Positions 19,450 to 27,092 of a DNA stretch of 34,099 nt are shown in pieces (position 1 is the first letter of the stretch; each line of letters begins with the position of its first letter). Under the pieces are notes generated by a model. That model was not told the DNA's origin, searched no databases, and saw only the letters and a list, made by a program, of their open reading frames with translations. The position numbers and the translations under genes are program-made. Source of the stretch: Saprospiraceae bacterium (GTDB lineage Bacteria > Bacteroidota > Bacteroidia > Chitinophagales > Saprospiraceae); contig JAHDGD010000032.1 of the NCBI GenBank assembly GCA_020627825.1, positions 1 to 34,099 of the forward strand, read 5' to 3'.

Positions 19450-20331
19450 TTACTTGGCTGTTTTTTTGTGCTGAAGGCATGCTTCTAGCGCTTCTTTCCA
19501 ATGTCTGATTTCTACATCAAATGTAGTTTTTACTAAACTTTTATCCATTCTTGAGTTTAATGGTCTTTTTGCTGGAGTAGGGTAAGCAGCTGTTGGAATA
19601 GGCAATATTTCGCAATTATGTCCCAACTTATGCATTATTTCTTGTGCAAATTCCGCCCAGTTCGTGAATCCTTCGTTTGAGTAATTAAAAATACGTGGTG
19701 TCCATGAAACTCTATTTTCTTGATCAAAACGCTGCAATATATGCGCTATAAACGCAGCGATATCCCTAGCATATGTGGGACTTCCTATCTGATCATTTAC
19801 AACATTCAATGATTCCTTTTGGCCCCCGAGCCTGTCCATCGTATTGACAAAATTATGCCCCTTTTCATCATACACCCATGAGGTGCGAATAATCATACAT
19901 GACCTAGAAGCAGCTAATAATCTTTCTTCTCCATCTCGCTTTGAAAGCGCATACACCCCTTTGGGATGACATACTTCATCTTCGGATATCATATCTTCAT
20001 GCTCGGGATGATAGACATAGTCAGAAGATAAATGAATGATAAAAGCCGGCGTTTCTAATTGTTGAGCAGAACGTGCAATATAGTCCAACGCATATGCATT
20101 AATCTCGAAACATTTTTCTTGTTCTTCTTCTGCTCGATCCACCGCGGTATAAGCAGCACAATTTATAATAATTTTGGGCTTAAAGCCCAAAATAGCTTGC
20201 TCAACTTCAACTTGATTACTGATGTCAAGCGTACTTTTTTCTGTAAATAGAAAATCATATGGAAGCGTATCTGCTATGCGCCTCATTGCCTTTCCTACTT
20301 GACCATTACTTCCAGTTACCAAAATGTTCAT
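19450..20331 (-). CDS. rfbD: dTDP-4-dehydrorhamnose reductase
   Basis: RfbD makes dTDP-L-rhamnose by NADPH reduction of the 4-keto sugar, for surface polysaccharide. The 293-residue SDR-type protein has the nucleotide motif GSNGQVG (7-13), DISN, INCAAYTAVDRAE (56-68), SSDYVY (102-107), the catalytic YxxxK as Y127-K131, and RTSWVYD. It directly abuts rfbC, whose stop ends where this ATG begins. Only rfbC and rfbD are here; rfbA and rfbB must lie elsewhere. A copy of the dispersed palindrome falls inside the gene and encodes residues L48-K53. A family member acting on a related sugar cannot be excluded, but the rfbC partner supports the call. Confidence 0.93.
   Translation of the reverse strand: MNILVTGSNGQVGKAMRRIADTLPYDFLFTEKSTLDISNQVEVEQAILGFKPKIIINCAAYTAVDRAEEEQEKCFEINAYALDYIARSAQQLETPAFIIHLSSDYVYHPEHEDMISEDEVCHPKGVYALSKRDGEERLLAASRSCMIIRTSWVYDEKGHNFVNTMDRLGGQKESLNVVNDQIGSPTYARDIAAFIAHILQRFDQENRVSWTPRIFNYSNEGFTNWAEFAQEIMHKLGHNCEILPIPTAAYPTPAKRPLNSRMDKSLVKTTFDVEIRHWKEALEACLQHKKTAK
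20172..20192. repeat. Dispersed palindrome, copy 2, inside rfbD
   Basis: The core GGGCTTAAAGCCC (20176-20188) has four T on the left and four A on the right, identical over 21 nt to copy 1. On the coding strand it supplies codons for L-G-F-K-P-K just before the conserved IIINCAAYT segment, without breaking the frame. Confidence 0.6.
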
Positions 20332-20874
20332 CTATAGGGTTTTATGACTTCCGAAAAAGGGTAAAAGTTGATCTTTTTCCGAAACCGTATAGGTTTCCAT
20401 AACTTTCCATGGAAGATCTAAAGTGCTGCAATTGTAAGCTATACCACCTTCACTTTCTTTATGGTAATAGTTGTCGCATTTGTAAGAAAAAATAGCCGTT
20501 TCGCTTATAACCAAAAATCCATGAGCAAAACCTCTAGGTATTAGCAATTGCTTCTTATTGGTTTCACTTAACTCAATGGCAAAATGGTCACCATATGTTT
20601 TGCTATCCTTTCTTAAGTCTACGACAATATCTTGAACTTCACCTTTTATTACACGAACGAGCTTTGCTTGTGCGTGTTCCCCACATTGATAATGTAACCC
20701 TCTTAGTACGCCTCTTTCTGAAAATGATTCATTATCCTGAACCCAATTATATGCTTTACCTGCTTCCTGTTCTTTTACTTTTGAGTAGGACTCAAAAAAA
20801 TACCCTCGTTCATCTTGGAAGACACGAGGCTCTACTACAAAAAGACCAGAAATATGTGTCGGAATGTACTGCAT
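20332..20874 (-). CDS. rfbC: dTDP-4-dehydrorhamnose 3,5-epimerase
   Basis: RfbC converts dTDP-4-keto-6-deoxyglucose to dTDP-4-dehydrorhamnose. The 180-residue cupin has FQDERGYFFESY (19-30), RGVLRGLHYQ with the catalytic H61, K71 in AQAKLVRVIKG, and IPRGFAHGFLV (112-122). Length is usual for the family. Its ATG overlaps the der stop by one base (TAATG), which suggests translational coupling, and rfbD follows without a gap. Coupling two rhamnose genes to the ribosome-assembly GTPases der and era is an unusual pairing by function, though simple operon packing would explain it. Confidence 0.96.
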   Translation of the reverse strand: MQYIPTHISGLFVVEPRVFQDERGYFFESYSKVKEQEAGKAYNWVQDNESFSERGVLRGLHYQCGEHAQAKLVRVIKGEVQDIVVDLRKDSKTYGDHFAIELSETNKKQLLIPRGFAHGFLVISETAIFSYKCDNYYHKESEGGIAYNCSTLDLPWKVMETYTVSEKDQLLPFFGSHKTL

Positions 20875-22178
20875 TATTTATCTCTGAAATAAATGGTTAT
20901 AGGCACACCTTTAAAATTAAAATGCTTGCGCAATTGGTTTTCTAAATAGGACTTATAGGAATCTTTCATGTATTTAGGATTATTACAGAAAAATGCAAAA
21001 CTTGGGTAGTGTGTTGGTAACTGTGTGACGTACTTGATTGTCAGAAAACGACCTCTGTAAGCAGGAGGTGGATATCGTTCAATAGAAGCTTGCATGACTT
21101 CATTAAGAAGACTAGTTCTTATTTTTTGCGTTCTATTCGTGTAAACTTCAAGTGCAAGTTCGATTACTTTTAGAATACGCTGTTTTTCTGTCGCAGAAAT
21201 AAAGACAACGGGTATATCATTGAATATTCCTATTTTTTCTTTTACTGCTGCTTCCATATCTCGAGCCGTATTGGTCTCCTTTTCAATTAGATCCCATTTA
21301 TTGATGGCAAGTACTAATCCTTTTTTTCGCTTGACAACCAGCTTGATTAAATTCAAATCTTGAGACGTGATGCCTTGTGTTGCATCGATCATAAGAATGC
21401 ATACATCACTTTCTTCTATGGCCTTGATAGCACGCATGACAGAATAAAACTCAAGATCTTCATGGACTTTTGATTTTTTTCGAATCCCGGCAGTATCAAT
21501 AATGTAAAAGTCTTTATCAAATTTATTGAATCGTTCATGAATCGCATCACGCGTTGTCCCAGCTATATCAGTTACGATATTTCGCTCTTTACCAAGTAAT
21601 GCATTGGTCAAGGAGGATTTTCCTACATTCGGTTGTCCTATGATACTTATCTTTGGAATATCATCTTCTTCTTCCTCGTCTTCAGGTGGCAATGCGTCTG
21701 TAACAGCATCCAATAAATCTCCACTTCCACTTCCTGATATTGCAGCAATGAAATAGGTATTATCAAATCCTAATCCCCAAAATTCATTTGCTAACATAGC
21801 CCGTGAACTATTGTCCACTTTATTCACACATAAAAACACTGTTTTATCTGTTTTGCGAAGGATGTCTGCGATTTCAGCATCTAGATCCGTAATGCCAGTT
21901 GTAACATCTGTCATAAAAACAATGACGTGAGCTTCTTCTATTGCTATTTCTACTTGTGATCGGATCGCCGCTTCGAATACATCATCCGACCCTTTTACAA
22001 ATCCACCAGTATCGATTACAGTGAATTGTTTGCCATTCCATTCACAAGCACCGTATATGCGGTCTCTTGTCACTCCGCTCTGATTGTCTATGATGGCTTG
22101 ACGCTCACCGATTAATCGATTATATAAGGTTGATTTTCCTACGTTTGGTCGACCTACTATGGCTACTATTTTTGGCAT
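20874..22178 (-). CDS. der: GTPase Der (EngA), 50S assembly factor
   Basis: Der is an essential GTPase with two G domains, needed for late 50S subunit assembly. The 434-residue protein shows G1 as GRPNVGKST (8-16), a DTGG motif and NKVD in the first domain. The second domain has GQPNVGKSS after an acidic linker (PPEDEEEEDDIPK), then DTAGIRKKSKVHEDLEFYSV and NKWD. A KH-like C-terminal domain ends in NFKGVPITIYFRDK. Length is typical. It starts 2 nt after the era stop and overlaps rfbC by 1 nt. Confidence 0.98.
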   Translation of the reverse strand: MPKIVAIVGRPNVGKSTLYNRLIGERQAIIDNQSGVTRDRIYGACEWNGKQFTVIDTGGFVKGSDDVFEAAIRSQVEIAIEEAHVIVFMTDVTTGITDLDAEIADILRKTDKTVFLCVNKVDNSSRAMLANEFWGLGFDNTYFIAAISGSGSGDLLDAVTDALPPEDEEEEDDIPKISIIGQPNVGKSSLTNALLGKERNIVTDIAGTTRDAIHERFNKFDKDFYIIDTAGIRKKSKVHEDLEFYSVMRAIKAIEESDVCILMIDATQGITSQDLNLIKLVVKRKKGLVLAINKWDLIEKETNTARDMEAAVKEKIGIFNDIPVVFISATEKQRILKVIELALEVYTNRTQKIRTSLLNEVMQASIERYPPPAYRGRFLTIKYVTQLPTHYPSFAFFCNNPKYMKDSYKSYLENQLRKHFNFKGVPITIYFRDK

Positions 22179-22180
22179 AA

Positions 22181-23077
22181 TTACTGTTTATAACCGAATT
22201 GCTTCAGCCATTTATCATCATCTCTCCAGTTGTCTTTTATTTTAACATACAACTCGAGAAATACTTTTGATTCTAAAAATTCCTCAATGGATTTACGTGC
22301 AGCTGTTCCTAGTTTCTTAATTGCAGCTCCTTGCTTTCCAATAATGATAGATTTTTGTGTTTTTCTAGATACATATATTTCTGCAAAAATATGAATTATT
22401 GGCCCTTTCGCACTTTCTTTTGCTTTAAATTCTGTGACAATGACTTCAGTAGAATAGGGGATTTCTTGCTTGTATTGTTCTAGAATTTTCTCTCTTATGA
22501 TTTCACTTACAAAAAACCGTTCAGGTTTATCGCTCAATTGATCTTTCGGATAATACGCAGGTCCCTCAGGCAAGTAGGTGATCAATTTCTTCAATAAAAG
22601 ATCAATATTGATTTTTTCTTTTGCAGAAATATATAATAGATCATCAAATAAACCCAATTCACCCCAAAAATTATCTAAGGCTATTTTCTGTTCAGGTTTT
22701 ATTTGGTCAACTTTATTAATAATCAATAGTTTAGGGACTTTGACTTTTTTTATTTTATCAAAAACGGGATCTTCTATATCATACTTCTCATATAAGTCTG
22801 TAACAAATAAAAGGATATCAGCATCTTCAAGAACAGAATAAGCAAAACTGTTCATCGCATCTTGCATTTTATAATTTGGCTCATAAATAATCCCTGGTGT
22901 ATCAGAAAAAACCATTTGATAATCCTCTGTGCTTAAAAGACCTATGATACGGTGCCGTGTGGTTTGAGGTTTACTGGTGATGATGGACATTTTCTCACCC
23001 ATCAATGCATTGAGCAAGGTAGATTTACCCACATTGGGTCTACCCAAAATATTTACAAATCCTGATTTATGCATCAA
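22181..23077 (-). CDS. era: GTPase Era, 30S assembly factor
   Basis: Era binds the 3' end of 16S rRNA and helps 30S maturation. The 298-residue protein has GRPNVGKST in the first 20 residues, the switch region SKPQTTRHRI, DTPG, NKVD, and a SAKEKINI (G5) motif. A C-terminal KH domain carries the GxxG-type loop IIGKQGAAIKK and the end RDDDKWLKQFGYK. The era start overlaps the stop of the upstream gene by four bases (ATGA). Der follows after 2 nt, so the two ribosome-assembly GTPases are produced together. Confidence 0.98.
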   Translation of the reverse strand: MMHKSGFVNILGRPNVGKSTLLNALMGEKMSIITSKPQTTRHRIIGLLSTEDYQMVFSDTPGIIYEPNYKMQDAMNSFAYSVLEDADILLFVTDLYEKYDIEDPVFDKIKKVKVPKLLIINKVDQIKPEQKIALDNFWGELGLFDDLLYISAKEKINIDLLLKKLITYLPEGPAYYPKDQLSDKPERFFVSEIIREKILEQYKQEIPYSTEVIVTEFKAKESAKGPIIHIFAEIYVSRKTQKSIIIGKQGAAIKKLGTAARKSIEEFLESKVFLELYVKIKDNWRDDDKWLKQFGYKQ

Positions 23078-23658
23078 TAACCAAGTTGGGGAATCGAAGA
23101 ATTAATTCTTCGCTCTAATTCTTCAAATAAATGTTGAGGTTTTCTACCTCTCCAGTGCACATCATTAAAATCTGGGCCTACATTGATGTGAAATTGTAAA
23201 CCTACATGTTGCATTTCTTCTTGAACATGCTTTAACGTATTGACAAAACTTATCCATCCTCCATAATGTGCAACTTCTTCTCTCCATTCTTCATAGTAAC
23301 AATCATCAGAAGCATGAAAATTCAATACATTTTCACATGCTAGTGCAAAATATTTTATATCACATTCCATCAACGGTTCTACAATATTTCGCATCATAAA
23401 CATAATATCATTATGCAAGCAATCATTCCATTCACCTATACATTCAATTATGGCAAATTGTGAACTATAATCAACAAAAAGAATCTTTGCATACAATGTA
23501 CTCGACCCAAAATCATCCCATTGAGGATGTATAAAGTAGTTATACACTTTTTGGGTAAAAGAAAATTCATTGTACTCCCTACCATAAAACGGAGACCGTT
23601 CATCGTGTTCAGCAGCGTATAAATCTCGCCATTTATAATATGGTTCTATTGTATGCAT
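23074..23658 (-). CDS. Conserved Bacteroidota protein of unknown function, upstream of era
   Basis: A 194-residue protein with no signal peptide or membrane segment, very rich in aromatic and acidic residues. Striking stretches are PYYKWRDLYAAEHDERSPFYGREY (8-31), HPQWDDFGSSTLYAKILF (48-65), ECIGEWNDCLHNDIMFM (73-89) and ENVLNFHASDDCYYEEW (109-125). From memory, similar proteins occur in other Bacteroidota as hypothetical proteins, but I cannot confirm that here. It is the first gene of the run with era, der, rfbC and rfbD and overlaps era by ATGA, so it is likely co-translated with era. A -7 box lies just upstream. No catalytic motif was recognised; a link to ribosome assembly is inferred only from position. 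Confidence 0.88.
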   Translation of the reverse strand: MHTIEPYYKWRDLYAAEHDERSPFYGREYNEFSFTQKVYNYFIHPQWDDFGSSTLYAKILFVDYSSQFAIIECIGEWNDCLHNDIMFMMRNIVEPLMECDIKYFALACENVLNFHASDDCYYEEWREEVAHYGGWISFVNTLKHVQEEMQHVGLQFHINVGPDFNDVHWRGRKPQHLFEELERRINSSIPQLGY

Positions 23659-23676
23659 TTATTGTATTAAGTACTG

Positions 23677-23684
23677 CAAAATTA
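23677..23684 (-). promoter_or_regulatory. Bacteroidota -7 promoter box for the era-der-rfbCD run
   Basis: On the minus strand the sequence is TAATTTTG, an exact TAnnTTTG. Transcription would begin about 12 nt before the ATG at 23658. No clear -33 TTTG is seen at the usual distance. Confidence 0.48.
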
Positions 23685-23879
23685 ATATAATGATTGGATT
23701 ATCTTCAGCTTTCTCTATAAATTAGACTTATGATGTATGTATAATGATTTTTTTCAAGATATGTTGCTTTCTAATTGGTGTAGGTGTTTAAGAAAAATTT
23801 ATCGGACAATTTAGAATTTGAATGATATAATTTTAAAAATATTTATTTCAATTTGTTTAGCGATCTTTATGGTGCTAAT

Positions 23880-24416
23880 ATGAAAGAAGATAAGAAACAT
23901 TTTGTTATCACTGGACCTGAAAGTACAGGTAAATCAACTCTTTGGAAAGCGCTTCATATGGTTTATCCATCTTCGGTTTTTATCCCTGAAGTTGCAAGAG
24001 ATTATCTAGAAAAAAACGGCCCTACATATGACCAACAAGATGTGCAACATATTGCGTATCTGCAGTTCCAAAAGCAGCTCGATGCATTTAGAAAAGGACA
24101 CAGTGTGATTATTTCCGATACGTGTTTATTGACCATTTACATATGGCAAAAAGAGAAGTATGGATATGTTGATGCATTTACAGAAGAATGGTTTCATCTT
24201 CAGAAAGTAGATCATTATTTTATACTTTACCCTGATTTTCCTTGGGTTGCTGACCCATTACGTGAAAGCGAAGGAAAAAGGATGGAGCTCTTCGAAAAAT
24301 ATCTAAAAGAAATTGAAAAAATAAAGATCGATTATACCATTCTGAGAGGGAATAAATCGCACAGGCTTGAAGAGATCGTAAAAAAGATTGATAATTTATG
24401 TTCCAGAATTTTATAA
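23880..24416 (+). CDS. NadR-like P-loop ATPase/kinase (AAA_28 type)
   Basis: A 178-residue protein related to the ribosylnicotinamide-kinase half of NadR. It has the P-loop GPESTGKST (12-20), VFIPEVARDYLEKNG with the conserved Glu-Ala-Arg region, YDQQDVQHIAYLQ, and ISDTCLLTIYIWQKEKYG as the Walker B-like/acceptor-site segment. WVADPLRESEGKR follows in the lid region. The adenylyltransferase half of full NadR is absent. ATG 23880 is chosen because the only longer in-frame start is a TTG at 23853. It ends 32 nt before a TPP riboswitch. Bacteroidota often use PnuC-type transporters with a kinase that traps the vitamin, so a nicotinamide-riboside or thiamin kinase are both possible. Family is sure, substrate is not. 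Confidence 0.85.
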   Translation: MKEDKKHFVITGPESTGKSTLWKALHMVYPSSVFIPEVARDYLEKNGPTYDQQDVQHIAYLQFQKQLDAFRKGHSVIISDTCLLTIYIWQKEKYGYVDAFTEEWFHLQKVDHYFILYPDFPWVADPLRESEGKRMELFEKYLKEIEKIKIDYTILRGNKSHRLEEIVKKIDNLCSRIL

Positions 24417-24430
24417 ATCACTTTTATTAC

Positions 24431-24438
24431 TACTTTTG
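24431..24438 (+). promoter_or_regulatory. Bacteroidota -7 promoter box before the TPP riboswitch
   Basis: TACTTTTG is an exact TAnnTTTG and ends 10 nt before the first base of riboswitch stem P1, which would place the transcript start right at the aptamer. This gives the receptor gene its own promoter, separate from the kinase gene upstream. Confidence 0.55.
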
Positions 24439-24448
24439 TGGTACAAGT

Positions 24449-24520
24449 TCATTTGGGGTGCCCTTAAGGCTGAGATGATACCCACAGAACCTGGGCAAGT
24501 TATGTTGCCAAGGGAAATGA
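24449..24520 (+). promoter_or_regulatory. TPP riboswitch aptamer (THI element)
   Basis: Conserved TPP-aptamer blocks occur in order: GGGGTGCC (24455-24462), CTGAGA (24470-24475), TACCC (24479-24483), GAACCTG (24487-24493), a GGCAA/TTGCC arm with loop GTTATG (24494-24509), then AAGGGAAATGA. P1 pairs TCATTT (24449-24454) with AAATGA (24515-24520). The P3 arm (GCCCTTAAGGC) is very short. It senses thiamin pyrophosphate and should control the TonB-dependent receptor 98 nt downstream. Confidence 0.96.
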
Positions 24521-24576
24521 TTCGAGGACGACATTTGTCGTATACCTTATCTATATTTCCCTGCGTTATTTTTTTT
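24511..24576 (+). promoter_or_regulatory. Putative TPP riboswitch expression platform
   Basis: AGGGAAAT (24511-24518), the 3' end of the aptamer and part of P1, is perfectly complementary to ATTTCCCT (24555-24562). A small hairpin (24528-24541, ACGAC/GTCGT) lies between them. A run of eight T follows at 24569-24576. The long helix and P1 exclude each other, so this is a likely switch; its direction is unclear. Confidence 0.5.
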
Positions 24577-24617
24577 AGAATGTGGCTTCCGCCCAAAAGA
24601 AATGGAAGCATAAAGTA

Positions 24618-27053
24618 ATGATGATGAAATATTTAGCAGGAATTATTTGTTTGGTTTTCTTTCAAGCTAGCGCTATTGCTCAGTTTACTGTAAAAGGAAC
24701 GGTTAAAAATGAAAACCAAGAACCAATTGATTTTGCCTCGGTATTTTTAAAAGATTCTCCATATGCTACGTCTACAATCCAAGATGGTTCATTCAGGATT
24801 ACTGGAGTAAAACCAGGTACTTACATAATAAAAGCTAGTTACATTGGGTATCAATCGGTAGAACAAGAAATTACAGTGCAAGATTCTATGATACTTGATT
24901 TAGTTTTAGGAGGAGATCTTTTTCAATTAAGTGAAATAAAAATCGAGGCAACTAGAGCTGCTCAAGATGATCCGGTACCATATTCCACAATTGATAGCGA
25001 AGAAATCCAAAGTCGAAACATTGCACAAGATGTTCCTTATATGTTAAGATGGCAACCTTCTGTAACCGTGACTTCTGATGCTGGTGCTGGAATAGGATAT
25101 ACAGGAGTACGAGTAAGAGGCTCGGAGGCAACTAGAACGAACGTAACGATAAATGGTGTACCATTAAATGATTCAGAAAGTCAGAATGTGTTCTGGGTTG
25201 ATCTACCTGATTTTCTCGCTAATGTTGATGATATCCAAATCCAAAGAGGAGTAGGGGTCTCTACAAATGGAACCAGCGCATTTGGTGCAACAGTTCATTT
25301 AAATACGCAGAATGTCCGTCAGAATCCGTTTGCTATTGTTTCTGGAGCTCTTGGATCTTATAATACCAATAAAGCATCCGTACATTTAGGAACTGGGTTA
25401 ATGAATAACAAGTATTCAGTAGAAGGACGATATTCCGTCATAAATTCCGATGGATATGTTGATCGTGCTTCCGCCAACTTGAATAGTTATTTCCTTTCTG
25501 CGTCCAGAATTTCAGAAGGTTCATCGCTAAAACTAAATATTTTTAGTGGGGGAGAAGTGACGTACCAAGCATGGAATGGTTTACCTTATCAATATAAGGA
25601 TTCATTGAGAACATTCAACACAGCAGGAACTGAAAAACCAGGTGAGCCTTATGAAAATGAAGTGGATAATTATAGACAAAATCATGTTCAACTAATTTAC
25701 GATAAAGCACTTAGTGAAGATATTTCTTTGAATGTAACGGGACATCTTACTCAAGGCGAAGGTTTCTTTGAAAATTATAAAGCAGAAGAATTTAGTCCTG
25801 ATTTTAATATTCCGGATTCATTAATTCAAGATATTGTTATCCAACGATGGTTAAATAATTGGTTTTATGGAGCAATTTATTCTTTGGAAATAGATAAGGA
25901 GCGTTTTAATTTTATCCTAGGTGGAGGCTTGAATCAATATTATGGATTACACTATGGTGATGTCATATGGAGAGAGTCCGTATTAAATGAGGATGACCAG
26001 TTCAATATACGATATTACACTAATGATGCACGAAAAAGAGAGGCGAATGTTTACGGAAGACTAAACTTGAATATCGGAATGTTGCATCCTTTTGTGGATT
26101 TACAGTTACGTGCTGTAAATTATCGTTTAGCTGGATTGGATGATGATGGGATTGATGTGTCTTTAAGCGATAACTTATTCTTTTTTAACCCCAAATTTGG
26201 ATTTTCAATTATACCAAATAATAACTTAAAAGCTTTTGCATTTTATGGCAGAACTAATCGGGAGCCAGGAAGAGCTGAATATAGGGCAGCAAGTGCAGAG
26301 AATCTGCCTGAACATGAGACATTGAATGATCTTGAGCTTGGATTACAGTATACCAGTGAATTCGTAGATTTTGACCTTACTTTATACAACATGCAATACA
26401 AAAATCAACTGGTGCCAGTAGGGGAGTTAAATGATGTGGGGGCGCCTATACGAACGAATATTGAAGATTCCTATAGAAGAGGAATTGAAATAGGGGTTTT
26501 AGGTAAAATCAATGAAAGGATTTCTGTAGGATATTACGGAACACTTTCAAGAAATAAAGCTGTTGCATTTACTGAATTTATTGATGATTGGGATTCATAT
26601 GGTCAAGTTGAAGTACTGCATACTAATACAGATTTAGCCCTTTCTCCTAATCAATTGCATACCGTTGTTTCTTCTTTTTCTTTGTTTCCGAGTACATGGA
26701 ATCAAAAATTGATCGCGCAAGCAAACTATAAATATGTTGGATCTCAGTTTCTTGATAATACGAGTAGTGAATTCGCTAAATTGGATGCATTTTCTTATAT
26801 GGATATGCAATTTTCATACACAACGAAATTTAAAAAGTTGAGAAAATTCACTGCAACATTGCAACTGAATAATGTATTGAACAATGCATATGTTTCGAAT
26901 GGATGGGTATATCGATACAGAGCCAGTTTTGATACAACGACTTATGATCCATATGCACGATACGAAAACACTGCCACGGGACAACAAAATCTTACGGGTC
27001 TTTATCCACAGGCCCTTCGGAATTTCCTCTTGGGTGTGCGGTTTGAATTCTAG
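24618..27053 (+). CDS. TonB-dependent receptor, TPP-riboswitch controlled (probable thiamin uptake)
   Basis: An outer-membrane receptor of 811 residues. The signal peptide is residues 1-22 (MMMKYLAGIICLVFFQASAIAQ). A carboxypeptidase-regulatory-like beta domain follows (about 23-110: FTVKGTVKNENQEPIDFASV, IKASYIGYQSVEQ). The plug domain (about 118-235) has GYTGVRVRGSEATRTNVTINGVPLND and GVGVSTNGTSAFGATVHL, and the barrel ends in LLGVRFEF with a terminal Phe. ATG 24618 begins three Met codons in a row; a GTG at 24582 would place 12 charged residues before the signal peptide. The TPP riboswitch upstream indicates import of thiamin or a precursor, as known for TPP-regulated receptors in Bacteroides. 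No SusD partner, pnuT or thiamin pyrophosphokinase gene is adjacent. Confidence 0.93.
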   Translation: MMMKYLAGIICLVFFQASAIAQFTVKGTVKNENQEPIDFASVFLKDSPYATSTIQDGSFRITGVKPGTYIIKASYIGYQSVEQEITVQDSMILDLVLGGDLFQLSEIKIEATRAAQDDPVPYSTIDSEEIQSRNIAQDVPYMLRWQPSVTVTSDAGAGIGYTGVRVRGSEATRTNVTINGVPLNDSESQNVFWVDLPDFLANVDDIQIQRGVGVSTNGTSAFGATVHLNTQNVRQNPFAIVSGALGSYNTNKASVHLGTGLMNNKYSVEGRYSVINSDGYVDRASANLNSYFLSASRISEGSSLKLNIFSGGEVTYQAWNGLPYQYKDSLRTFNTAGTEKPGEPYENEVDNYRQNHVQLIYDKALSEDISLNVTGHLTQGEGFFENYKAEEFSPDFNIPDSLIQDIVIQRWLNNWFYGAIYSLEIDKERFNFILGGGLNQYYGLHYGDVIWRESVLNEDDQFNIRYYTNDARKREANVYGRLNLNIGMLHPFVDLQLRAVNYRLAGLDDDGIDVSLSDNLFFFNPKFGFSIIPNNNLKAFAFYGRTNREPGRAEYRAASAENLPEHETLNDLELGLQYTSEFVDFDLTLYNMQYKNQLVPVGELNDVGAPIRTNIEDSYRRGIEIGVLGKINERISVGYYGTLSRNKAVAFTEFIDDWDSYGQVEVLHTNTDLALSPNQLHTVVSSFSLFPSTWNQKLIAQANYKYVGSQFLDNTSSEFAKLDAFSYMDMQFSYTTKFKKLRKFTATLQLNNVLNNAYVSNGWVYRYRASFDTTTYDPYARYENTATGQQNLTGLYPQALRNFLLGVRFEF

Positions 27054-27062
27054 TGGTATGTC

Positions 27063-27083
27063 TTTTGGGCTTTAAGCCCAAAA
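27063..27083. repeat. Dispersed palindrome, copy 3
   Basis: The core GGGCTTTAAGCCC (27067-27079) has four T on the left and eight A on the right. Its reverse complement is identical to copies 1 and 2 over 21 nt. It fills most of the 39-nt gap between two convergent genes, where a two-way terminator would be expected, but the T/A polarity is reversed for termination on either strand. Confidence 0.6.
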
Positions 27084-27092
27084 AAAAGAAGC

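Noticed and set aside
23853-23879. TTG-started extension of the NadR-like kinase
   Set aside because: ATG 23880 sits at the normal distance before the P-loop and the extra residues look like untranslated leader.
24582-24617. GTG-started 12-residue extension of the TonB receptor
   Set aside because: It would place charged residues (KKWKHK) before the signal peptide, and three ATG codons at 24618-24626 fit better.
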